The notes under the pieces: model-generated
Told to the model about the DNA's origin: nothing
The model's database searches: none
The model's input: only the letters and a program-made list of their open reading frames with translations
DNA from: Syncephalis fuscata
Taxonomy: Eukaryota > Zoopagomycota > Zoopagomycetes > Zoopagales > Piptocephalidaceae
Reading direction: 5' to 3'
Assembly: GCA_025786725.1 (NCBI GenBank)
Contig: JAHLTZ010000086.1
Coordinates: 1-31,464 of the forward strand
DNA length: 31,464 nt
Part shown: piece after piece, positions 20,829-29,801 of the stretch
Layout of the letters: the number at the start of each line of letters is the position of its first letter
How positions within the stretch are numbered: position 1 is the stretch's first letter
Translations under genes and position numbers: made by a program

Positions 20829-21148
20829 GATTTGGATTTTATTAGCTTAAGTGAGACAACGGTCCGTAGGACCTAACCGCGCATTTGCAGCATTTGTCTG
20901 CCACCCCTAGGAGAATAGACGGTTCATTTCGAACCTATCCGCGCGCAACGCAGAACCTGCCATCTACAACTGAAACCGTTGGTGGCTCTCCTCACGTGTT
21001 GGAATATCGACCATTTCTTCTACGTCGACCATTTCTTCTACGGAAGGATCCCATCACGCATTTCCTGAAAACAAGATTCGAACTAGGCGAACCAACATTT
21101 TCCTACTTTAGGGAAGACGCGTTGACCGTTTAGGCCACCACGCCTCCC
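20829..21148 (-). mobile_element. tRNA-derived SINE inserted in element copy C
   Basis: This 320-bp insertion lies between exact 20-bp target duplications. Read on the minus strand, the head (from 21148) looks like a tRNA gene: GGGAGGCGTGGTGGCC, with an A box TGGCCTAAACGG (21137-21126) and a B box GTTCGAATC (21083-21075). The A-B spacing and GTGGCC start suggest a class II tRNA (Leu or Ser), with stems partly decayed. The body contains two tandem 18-bp units (TCGACCATTTCTTCTACG, 21007-21042). The 3' end is A/T-rich with a short CAAATC-type repeat (TCCAAATCCAAATG across the junction). An RNA polymerase III promoter, target duplication and simple-repeat tail are the hallmarks of a SINE. It would depend on a LINE elsewhere in the genome. 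Confidence 0.85.
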
Positions 21149-21168
21149 ACTACATCTAATAACATTTG
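21149..21168. repeat. target site duplication of the SINE, right copy
   Basis: Exact copy of 20809-20828. The perfect match over 20 bp points to a recent insertion. Confidence 0.93.
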
Positions 21169-22723
21169 TTTTATTGAATATGAAAATGGGTGGTAAATCA
21201 TGCCAGGGTCCATAATACTCATCATCGTAGATCAATTATCCAGTATGCATATATCCTCCATCCATTTATATCATTTCCATTGTATATCCATACAACTATA
21301 TACTATTCTATGGTATACAGACAATATATATTGTTATATATATTAAATCGTTTTATTGCTTAATAAATAATATAGCTTCAATGTTGCTATTTATACTTTC
21401 TCATTGTATATTTATGATATTCTATAACTGTATAATACATTAGATATGCGCTAGCTAAAACTGCTGTTCATTTGACACTATTTTGTTATTTATAAATATC
21501 AACTCATTTATTTTATTAAATCACTAGCAATACAGTTGCGATGTTGTTATTCATTCACATGCTTATCATTCTGCTATAGAATAGACATAAACTGCTAATA
21601 AAATATTTATTGCTACCTGTATTTATAATTGACATGGAAGCACACTTCAGTATAGCTGGATGGACAATCGAGTCAACCGACTGGTGCAGATATGATTGTT
21701 TTGTGGACAAGTGTAGAATAAAAAAGGGACTATCATCTGATCTAGTGGTGAAATGGCATCCGTGCACCAAAATGGTCCAGCCAGGCGCAATACACCAATA
21801 AACAGTCGCCATGTACTCTACCAATATTGTCCATTCTAATTGGTGGATATATTTTGGAATAAGCTTATAAGGCTGTGCTGAGCGTACTTTTGCTCATTAC
21901 TTCGCTTTCTCTTGTTTCTAGTTGTTAATATGCTGTAAACCGCTTGTTGCTGAAAGCATATGTTCTAGTAGCTATATCTAGTGGTGTGTGACCTCCTTGT
22001 TGGTTGATCACGATATACTGCGTTATGCATTTGAGCTGTGTTGAATGTAGAGTACAATAGTGCAGACTATTGTGTTATACTAGCTCAGCAACTATATGGT
22101 TGCCTGCACTAGGCGGCTATATACTAGCATAGTGCGGAGATATGTGGGATAACAGGGTGTGCAGTACTGTGTTTAGCAAGTCAGTATTGCTGGCACTCCC
22201 CTCATGTTGATGCGGCGACCCGTATGGGTGGTCATATGTTAGTGCTCACTTGTATTGAACGTGCACTGGAGGTGTGTTTGATAGCCTTCAACTTGCTGAT
22301 ACTATCATTGCACACTGGACTGGTGTGATATATGGCTTATTCGTACTGAATACCATGCATTACACTGTTTACTTGTGGGTGTTGTTAAACGATTGTAATA
22401 ACACTAGCTACCATACTGTTTGATTTTCGACTGCGTTACACGAAAATTAATTTGACTGACCGAAGGTCCTCTGCAATGGCGACTGAAATAGAATTGTAGC
22501 TCTACTATCGATTGTATTGTAGAGAAAGCTAGCAGTTATTCTACAATCATTTAATGACATATCAGTATATGGCTATGTGCTGTTTAGTTGTAATATGTTG
22601 TGGTGTTCATGTGTTCAGCTCTAGACATCAACTACAAATGGGTGAATCCATAGTTTGGTGCAGCTTATTGCTACGCTTGAATTGCCATGGCATTTTGTAA
22701 CATTTATTGAACAGCATTGCCAT

Positions 22724-22838
22724 CAAGATAGCAGCTAATATAGAGCTGTACGCATCCGACAAATGTTACTTACGCCCAAGTCGTAGTATTGCCGGTACTC
22801 CAGGTGGACGTATAGTTGCTATATTAGCTGCTATCTTG
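22724..22838. repeat. 115-bp hairpin in element copy C
   Basis: Same inverted repeat as in copies A and B. Both arms are retained, and the sequence matches copy B more closely than copy A. Confidence 0.7.
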
Positions 22839-23551
22839 TTTAACAACTTTTAACAACATTTCTAGTTTATTTGTATAACAAATAACAACAATACACAAAC
22901 AACTACACTCGTGTACACTATAAACTATACGCAAGGAACAATCAACTAGATGTAGGTGCTTATTACTACTAAACAATACTAACGCACTTTTATTATAGCT
23001 ATTCAACCATTGGTGCCGGATCAACAAGTATATCTGAACTGCATTTGTTATCGGGCACAAATATTTTGCATGCAACTTACAATACCAACTATAGAATTCG
23101 TTGGCACAAGCATCGACAACAATACTGTATACTGTCGTTGGTACTATTGTTTGGGCTGGATTCTAAATGGGACATATACTTATCTGGTTTATATTACCCA
23201 ACACTAACTGGCATTGCTATTGCGCATCTGCTAAATGCTTTGGTTTGATTGAAGTGGTGGTAATAAAGAGGGAGGTGGTGGGCATTACACATATATTACA
23301 TTGAAATGGTAGATTTAATAAAGAAGCGCATGAGGTGTTTGCTGAATCAACATAACACTGTGACTCCATTACTAGTTTGTCTAATGTTGTGCTTATTATG
23401 TTTATTAAAACTAAAATACTGGTACATGTATTCAATTAAAGTCACTGATACTTGAATGGCTAGATTACAAGTAGCTACATTCAATACTGCATCTACGCCA
23501 ACTATTTTAATAATAGTGCCAATGATTTATTTATTGCTGTTTTATTTATTG

Positions 23552-24392
23552 CCATTTAACATGATCCAGTGGTCAAATGGCTGCATTTAATAGCATCTAA
23601 TCTATTGAACATGCTAGTTGATGGTGAGTGACATCAATCATCAAATACTCATCGTTGTAGATTCATTATCCAGTATGCATATATTCAGTATACATATACT
23701 TTATTCACCTATATCATTCTATTTTATTCTATAATGATATATATCATTTTATAACATACTAGACACATTCTATTGTTTATATGTTTCAATATACTTTATT
23801 CACACCACTCATTATGCTATACACACTATAGCTTTGACATCGTTTTATATGCTTTCTCACCGTACATTTACCATTTTATATACTATTCTATACTCGCCTA
23901 GTCTTCCTTTATCCAGAACTGCTTTTATGTTTGTTCTAGCTTTATTATTAATAAATCTTGACTAATTCTGCTCATTGGTCATGCATATATTTTCAACAAC
24001 TTTGACACTACTAATCGTCACTTTAGTTTGGATATTCATTATACAACTTTATTGATTTATTACACAAGAGCTACGAACCGCCTAAAGTCGCTGTCCGTCT
24101 GGTTCTAGCTGTATTATTGATAAAGCTCAGTTCATTTACTCGTTAGTCTATATATACTTGAGATTTATAGCAAATGGGCTGTTTACTATGTGATATAATG
24201 ATATATAGTAGTGTGGGATATAATGAGAATGATATAGACGAATAGAAGATATATGTGTATTGAATATATGCATACTGGATAATAATCTATGATGATGAGT
24301 ATTTGATGATTGATGTCACTCACCACCCATCATCATGTTCAATATATTGAATATTATTAAATGTAGCCATTCAATCCTCATATCATACTAAA
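23552..24392 (+). repeat. right-hand subunit of copy C with its own inverted ends
   Basis: It starts CATTTAACATGATCCAGTGG and ends CATACTAAA, with end repeats of more than 120 bp facing each other. It is equivalent to 7272-8131 of copy A. The outermost 100 bp of the right end differ between A and C more than the interior does. Confidence 0.6.
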
Positions 24393-24514
24393 TGTTAATT
24401 ATATAATATGCTATATGTCATGTAACATTATTATACACTTTTTATGAACAATTTATTAGCATTTTCTATTTAACTTAATATTTAATTCATATTAATTATT
24501 ATCGGTTACAAGCA

Positions 24515-25192
24515 TTATGGTGATGAAGAACGAGAACGGCGACGTGATCTGGAATGGCGTTGAGGCGATCGACTACGTCTACGGTCTTTCTTATCGCGCC
24601 TAGAGCGTTGACTGGAACGACGAGAAGATTTACGATATTCATCATCGCTATAATCATAGTAATTTATATCAATAATGTTATTAATTATTAAATAATATTT
24701 ACCTTGAAGTATCATCATCACTGCTGCTGCTACTGCTACTGCCACTAGAGTATTTTTTGCCTTTACCATGGCGTTTACGACGTGCTCGACGTCGCCTTCT
24801 ATCTTCCTCGCTATCAGTTGATTCAGACGAAGAAGAGGAGGATGAAGATGAAGATGAAGGACTACGCCGTCTTCGTCGCTTATGCCCCACTGTCTTCTTC
24901 TTTTTCTCAGAACGTTCCTCTTTTTCTTTCTGTGCTTTCTCTATTGCAGCCAATGCTTCAGCCGTTTTCTTTTGCAATGCCGTCTGCTTCTTGGGTGGTT
25001 CTATTTTAAGGAAATTGCGGCACTCAAGCGTGAGATGACCTACTGTAGTCTACCAGTTATATCTTTAGCTTTAAACGTCCGTTTTGAACACTTACAACCT
25101 CCACATTTCTTGCAGGCGCCCGTTTTAATGGATGAGCCGGCATCGGGATTGATGAGACGTTCAAACGCATCAATACCTCGCTGTTGGTCCAT
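24515..25192 (-). CDS. SREK1IP1: zinc-knuckle and RS-rich protein (SREK1IP1 / p18SRP-like), 3 exons
   Basis: Exons 25192-25096, 25042-24703 and 24647-24515 give 189 aa. A CCHC zinc knuckle lies at residues 27-40 (CKKCGGLGHLTLEC) and is followed by RNFLKIE, as in SREK1-interacting protein 1. Then come a Lys/Glu-rich helix (about 45-80), basic and serine tracts, acidic DSEED, and a C-terminal RS region (RSRSPQRHSRSRR). These features suit a nuclear protein working with SR splicing factors. The knuckle is split by the first intron, and the chosen donor (GTAAGT) and acceptor (CTACAG) restore the exact CX2CX4HX4C spacing. The orthologue is inferred from the knuckle-RNFL block and overall layout. 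Confidence 0.8.
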
Positions 25193-25454
25193 GATTACAA
25201 TGAATTGCTAAAAAGATGTAAAAATGAATATAATAGAATCGTTAATAATATTCTATAAAACATTAATTATGATAAAACTGTTAATATTTCAATGAGTACA
25301 AAATATTAAGCTAATTTCAATATTTACAATTAACTAATGATTTATTAATATTATTACTTAAATGAATAGTGCGAGTGTAGTTATATCAAAGTTAACCGAC
25401 ATTTGTTACCGCGTATTAACTAAATTTTATACCAATAAATAGATGGCTGTTTAT
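25193..25454. promoter_or_regulatory. gap between carrier 3' end and zinc-knuckle gene
   Basis: A 262-bp, very AT-rich gap between two minus-strand genes. It holds the 3' end of the carrier gene and the promoter of the zinc-knuckle gene. No specific motif is seen. Confidence 0.35.
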
Positions 25455-26693
25455 CTAATAACATTGACTTTTGTCGTTTAGTACTTCTTTGCTTCGTTCG
25501 TAGACAGGGAAGAATATACTACAGATGCAAAACCACCATACACTCCGTGGTATAGCACCTGCAAAAAAGGCTTGGCTTAGCGTAAATGCGCCTGGACGTG
25601 GCTGAGCACGTGCCTCAGCTATAATATTACGCGCGGCTCCTAGAACAGTAAGCAATTGTTTAGCCGATGGTTCGGCACCATTTGTTGCCAAACTACTGCG
25701 AGTCATTACCATGACTCGCGTCTTAATAACATCAAACGGTGTAGTAAGAAATCCAGCCATAGCACCGCTTACTCCACCAAATAGCGTACTAGCCATTGTG
25801 GGCACGCCACTTGCATCGCCATCCTTGTGCTGTTGTCCGCCAAGAGGACGCCAGCCACGCTGATGTGCAAGTTTAAAGTTTTCGTAAGTAGTAAATAGGA
25901 TAACCATGAATGGTACATCGCGTAGTGTGGTGGACCAAAAACCGCGGAATAAACCGCCAACACCCTCTGCTTTAAGCACTTGCTCAATGACTTCACGCGA
26001 CGATGAAGCTGTGCCTGCCTGCAAGCGCGTCGTTACTACTTCACGTGGTACTTTAGCAACGCTAGATGCAAGATCGCCAATGGTGGCGGCCATTGCTGAA
26101 GCCGGTACTTGTGATAGTTGTGGCATCCAATCTGGTACGGGTTTACTATGCGGCGATGTCGGCGGAAGGTGCATCAGATAGCCTTTGGCAAGTTCATAAG
26201 TTGCTAAACGCAACGCTCCCTATTGAATACAAATGCGAATGTAAATACTACAGTCTAATAGCACTTATTTCACTTACCTGCGGTGCTGCTCCACTTACAC
26301 TTGCGACAAATCCTTTACTTAGCACCGAAAACATCTCCTTGGTAAAAAGTCCTTTTATCGGCTGTGGTGTCGCCGATGTTACAACTGCCGCTTGTATTCG
26401 TGTTTTGAATGTATCCAATGGATGCATGATGGCATAAGCTAGCGCCAATGCAATACCACCAGATGCAAAATTGTCTAACCATCGTATCGGCCAGTTGGTC
26501 AGCTATTGTGGCTACTTGTTTAATATACTAAGCAAAACTACCTACTTCTATACAATTGTGGTCGTGTAAGACCATTTGGTAAACCGCTAGACATCACTTG
26601 TTCTAGTTGAGGTTTAAATGACACGATAGCATCTTTAGTTTTCACAGCTGACGGTACTGACTGCGACGGCAATACCAAAGGCGTAGAAGCCAT
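25455..26693 (-). CDS. mitochondrial carrier family (SLC25) protein, 3 exons
   Basis: Exons 26693-26546, 26474-26278 and 26219-25455 give 369 aa. Mitochondrial carriers exchange solutes across the inner membrane through three repeated two-helix units. Signatures are visible in each: HPLDTFKTR (67-75), VPREVVTTR (172-180) and TPFDVIKTR. The second has Thr where the motif usually has Lys or Arg. GGLFRGFWSTTLRDVPF and IPRSVWWF are typical matrix-loop and even-helix segments. The layout recalls SAM-type carriers (SLC25A26, Pet8), but the protein is longer, with an N-terminal extension of about 50 residues, so no substrate is assigned. The first acceptor was chosen at GGTTAG (26475 side), because the nearer ATAG acceptor does not keep the frame. 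Confidence 0.88.
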
Positions 26694-27073
26694 ACTTTAA
26701 AATATATAAAAGAGGAATTCAAACTATGTAATAAAACGAGCTGCAAATGGTTTTGTTTTTTAACAAACAAAAGCGATGATCAATCGCTGTTACCATCTTA
26801 ACTTGTTATTACCATATTTAGAACAATAAATTATTTGGTTCCCACATTAAGAATCATAGCTGTATATATTTGCCATATTCCAGGCGTTTTTTACTTGTGC
26901 AAAATGTGGTTATACAACTAATTAATTTTTATTATCAATAAAAAATATCCAAGACCTTCTTACATCATTACACACATTATATTTTATAGCTGCATCACAG
27001 TTAATTGCAATTATTATGCTTGTTATTGTAACGATTGTTACTAGGTAGCACTTATTATGGTTTTATTACAATT
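26694..27073. promoter_or_regulatory. upstream region of the carrier gene
   Basis: AT-rich sequence upstream of the carrier start. No ORF or RNA gene is recognised. It ends at a relic of the large TIR element. Confidence 0.35.
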
Positions 27074-27186
27074 GTATCTACAATGATGAGTATTTGATGC
27101 CTGATGTCATTCACCACCCACCATTATGTTCAATAGGTTGGATGTTATTAAATACTAGCCATTTGATCACCAAAGTGTATTAAATT
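27074..27186 (+). mobile_element. solo terminal fragment of the large TIR element family
   Basis: About 110 bp match the right-hand end of copies A and C: ATCTACAATGATGAGTATTT, CACCACCCACCATTATGTTC, and TTATTAAATACTAGCCATTT. The interior and the other end are absent. It is either a remnant of an excised or deleted copy or one end of a smaller family member. It is more diverged than copies A-C are from one another, so it should be older. Confidence 0.7.
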
Positions 27187-27308
27187 ATTATTATTGTTAT
27201 TTACTTGTAAAAGACAAGATTAAATATTACTGTCTAAATAAAACAATAAAATCAGTTTAATTCGTTTATTGGTCTAAATTTAGTTATTACATGGTAACAG
27301 ATATTGTG

Positions 27309-28733
27309 TTAGTATACATTCTTTTGTTGATGCTTTAGTTTTGCCGTGTTCATGTATTGCAGTCGATCCTTTAGTCTTTGCAGTAAAGGAATAATATACT
27401 CTGGCCGCGGTATATATTTATAATGTATTGCGCGTCGCAACACACTATAAAACCGTGGCTTGTCGCCAATGGCCGAAAATTCTTCCATTAATCGCCCATA
27501 GGTACGAGCAGGTAAATTTGGTAGCTGCGAACTAATTCGATCGGCCAGCACTAGATCGATGGATATAATACGACGAATAACTGCATCGGCTGCATAAGGT
27601 AGACAAGGAACAAGTCTTTTGTTCATCTGATTTAACACGTGGCATAGCGAAGTAAGACTACCACAAGCTGCATGTCCAACTACAAGAGCTGCCCAAGCTT
27701 CTGGCGGCCAGTCTATGCCAGCCTTGCGCATACGACCCAGTATGTGCTCTGTCGCTTGAAGCCACGTAGTCTGAGATGGGTCATAGGTATATTCTGGAAT
27801 ATATTTGCGCGCCTTTCTCCGTTTTCGCTCATAGTTAGTTATAGGGGTCAGATCATACTGCGTCAATTTGTTGCTTTGTAAATAATCTTCAATATCAAGC
27901 CAGTCCGATGTACGAGTGGCCATTCTTAGCATGACTGTAAATCCAAGAGCATCAGGGCAAAGACCAATGGCATATATTCTTGCCCATAGATTGCATACTG
28001 TGGACCAGTCTTTTGAGTAGCATGCTTTCCACATCACTAACTGATAGTCTGAAATATTAGGAGGCAATCCACATAAATGCATATCCTCTAAGATCGATAG
28101 CGTATTAGCAACAGAAATGTCAGCACTAGTCGAAAACAAACGAAATAAATAGCGAAAGTCTCGCCTACGTAGCTGGGCCTGTAGCTGGTTTGGCCGCAAT
28201 AATCGATAAGTATCAAATATACGCTTAGGCTCTTCGCTACGAGCAATAAGCGTGTAAAATTTGGTCAATAGTTGTAAAGACGAGTTTGGTATTTCGTAGT
28301 CTGTTTCTATAGCCGAAGCCAATTTAGCTAGTACCAATGGCGGCTGTCCACTACAGGTAGCAGCTACTGGTTGTTTACAGCTTAATTTCTTATAGGTCAC
28401 TGCACGCTTGGACCAGTCTCGGCAAAGTATATAGTCATACATACAGCGGTTATTAGAATAATTAGCCTCCACGGATACGTATTGCTTTCTTGGCCGTGCC
28501 ATATTCACAGCTTTCACTTTACATCGGTCAATTTCTAAATTTCCATTAATTGGCTTATTTTGAAAATTGGTCGTTAAATTATTGTTGGATACTGCTATCG
28601 GCTGATCAGTTACTATTAATGAACTAATTGTCCGTCGACTACAGATCTGCCGGCTACTGCCAATCGCTTGTCGTAAATAGCGTAAAGTTGCGTTGGATGG
28701 TACAAATACGCAGTGAATCCCTTGTGGCCGCAT
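27309..28733 (-). CDS. pentatricopeptide-repeat-like, probably mitochondrial protein
   Basis: A single exon of 474 codons. The N-terminus (MRPQGIHCVFVPSNATLRYL, then RQAIGSSRQICSRR) is rich in Arg and Ser with no acidic residues, as in mitochondrial targeting peptides. The middle and C-terminal parts are helical, with PPR-like helix pairs such as LPPNISDYQLVMWKACYSKD followed by WSTVCNLWARIYAIGLCPDA, then further units around AWAALVVGHAACGSL. Such proteins bind organellar RNA. The specific family is not recognised and the repeats are degenerate. The start is uncertain: an overlapping frame from ATG 28803 (MSRIPKRLLFNCR) also looks like a presequence but is out of phase with this ORF. Confidence 0.72.
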   Translation of the reverse strand: MRPQGIHCVFVPSNATLRYLRQAIGSSRQICSRRTISSLIVTDQPIAVSNNNLTTNFQNKPINGNLEIDRCKVKAVNMARPRKQYVSVEANYSNNRCMYDYILCRDWSKRAVTYKKLSCKQPVAATCSGQPPLVLAKLASAIETDYEIPNSSLQLLTKFYTLIARSEEPKRIFDTYRLLRPNQLQAQLRRRDFRYLFRLFSTSADISVANTLSILEDMHLCGLPPNISDYQLVMWKACYSKDWSTVCNLWARIYAIGLCPDALGFTVMLRMATRTSDWLDIEDYLQSNKLTQYDLTPITNYERKRRKARKYIPEYTYDPSQTTWLQATEHILGRMRKAGIDWPPEAWAALVVGHAACGSLTSLCHVLNQMNKRLVPCLPYAADAVIRRIISIDLVLADRISSQLPNLPARTYGRLMEEFSAIGDKPRFYSVLRRAIHYKYIPRPEYIIPLLQRLKDRLQYMNTAKLKHQQKNVY

Positions 28734-29112
28734 TAGCTAATAGTCCAAGCGCAGCAAGGATGCAGCGACAATTAAACAACAGCCGTTTTGGTATTCGGCT
28801 CATAAACAACGAGAATCGTAGCAATGTTTGTATAGGCTAGCCGATTAGAATAAATACCACTTTACAGAACAGAATCACCTGCCAAAGTAAAGATCTATAC
28901 CTACGCAATCTTTCAATGGCACCGTCAAAGGTGATTCAATAAAAATGTAAAACACACAAATCGATTAAACACTTGTAGTTAAATATCTATTTGTTAGTTG
29001 CGCCCAATCAACGTTTATTAATCCAATTGATTCGCAGCTAAAACATAATGCTTTGTGATTAAAAACGGCGCTATTTTAAGCTGCGACTGCTCTACGCTTT
29101 CTTCTTTGCAGT
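28734..29112. other. gap upstream of the PPR-like gene
   Basis: A 380-bp gap. It holds the 5' part of the out-of-phase frame from ATG 28803 (48 codons with its stop, overlapping the PPR-like start), which may be a uORF. The rest is AT-rich without recognisable features. Confidence 0.4.
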
Positions 29113-29376
29113 TTATACACCACCACCATCATCCTTATTAAATAACTTTTTTTTCGCACCCACCCTTTCCTTATTCATTAGAATCGTGCCTGTACCATCA
29201 TTATTGGCAAATAACAATCTTGAATGTATATAATTGCTATTGCTATTGCTATTGTGGCCGGTAAAATTGGATTGGTCATAGTCCTGCTGTAAACGATCGG
29301 TTAGCATTGACGCCTTTGACCTCAGCAACCAGTTCCAATTCCACATACGCGTCTTTTGACAGTTGTCACGTGACAT
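29113..29376 (-). CDS. doubtful small ORF, Asn/Ser-rich, 87 aa
   Basis: I do not recognise this ORF. It starts MSRDNCQKTRMWNWNWLLRS and contains a short Asn-Ser repeat (HNSNSNSN, from the simple repeat around 29235) and a basic C-terminus (KKKLF). The start codon overlaps a palindromic GTCACGTGAC motif at 29365-29374. That suggests the region may be the promoter or 5' UTR of the plus-strand gene rather than coding. There is no other support. Confidence 0.25.
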   Translation of the reverse strand: MSRDNCQKTRMWNWNWLLRSKASMLTDRLQQDYDQSNFTGHNSNSNSNYIHSRLLFANNDGTGTILMNKERVGAKKKLFNKDDGGGV

Positions 29377-29440
29377 TCCCGTGATTTCACACGTATTTCC
29401 GCGTTAAAAGCGCGCTAAATACGCGCAGATCACGTGACTT
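29347..29440. promoter_or_regulatory. CpG-rich cluster: MCB, E2F-like and CACGTG motifs
   Basis: Within 94 bp of otherwise AT-rich DNA lie ACGCGT (29347-29352, the MluI cell-cycle box), GTCACGTGAC (29365-29374), TTTCCGCG (29396-29403), GCGCGC and ACGCGC (about 29410-29426), and a second TCACGTGA (29430-29437). In fungi MCB elements bind MBF and CACGTG binds bHLH factors. The cluster lies about 360-450 bp upstream of the plus-strand KEN-box gene, fitting cell-cycle control, but that link is inferred. Confidence 0.55.
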
Positions 29441-29801
29441 TTGATTAGTTTCCACCTTCCCTTTCTTCTTGTTCTGGAATGCACTTCCTTTTCATTATTA
29501 CTCTGCGCACAAGCCATTTCAATCGACAAACGCTGCTTACTTCTTTCACTTCTTGCTAGCCTTCTTCTTAAACGCCTGTCTTAAATTTGTTGCCAGGCTT
29601 TTTTAGCATTTGTTGTTGTAGAACAATACTCAGTGCTATTCATACTAGACTATAGCCATTGAATAGTCGAGTATAGACTCTTTAACGAACGACCTATTTC
29701 TTCTCCAAGTACTGTCCTTTTGTGCAGTCTTATTCGTAACTTGCTATATCATTAGCAGCACTAGCTTCATTGTTGGCAGTTGGCGACTTTGTATTGCCAA
29801 C
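29441..29801. promoter_or_regulatory. upstream region of the KEN-box gene
   Basis: This region is rich in C/T on the plus strand (TTCCTTTTC, CTTTCTTCTT, CTTCTTTCAC), in the manner of many fungal core promoters. No ORF is recognised. Transcription probably starts within it. Confidence 0.4.

Larger units (their letters stand above)
20784..24392 (+). mobile_element. large non-autonomous TIR element, copy C, interrupted by a SINE
   Basis: This is the most complete copy. The left end TTTAGTATGATTTAATGG is mirrored by CATACTAAA at the right end, and both ends carry the TCATCAAATAC...CCAGTATGCATATAT block in inverted orientation. Without the SINE and its duplicated site (340 bp) it is about 3.27 kb, close to copy A (3.29 kb). 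Copies A and C are close to identical over most of their length but differ strongly around 22440-22540. As in A, no ORF exceeds about 90 codons and none has transposase motifs. It also contains the internal direct copy of the end block (23552 onwards) and the 115-bp hairpin. Confidence 0.75.

Noticed and set aside
20885-21133. 82-codon plus-strand ORF at the SINE
   Set aside because: It lies antisense within the SINE and runs through the tRNA-like head. The insertion structure explains the sequence fully.
24757-25038. Arg/Leu- and Ser/Phe-rich plus-strand ORFs
   Set aside because: They are antisense to the Lys/Ser/Arg-rich exon of the zinc-knuckle gene. Low-complexity coding commonly opens the other strand.
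25906-26437. Plus-strand ORFs of 91 and 123 codons
   Set aside because: They are antisense to the mitochondrial carrier exons, whose signature motifs fix the coding strand.
26475-26545. Using the nearer ATAG acceptor for the first carrier intron (exon beginning LTNWPIRW)
   Set aside because: The peptide looks plausible, but no GT donor in exon 1 matches its phase. The GGTTAG acceptor keeps the frame and gives QLYRNNFASGG.
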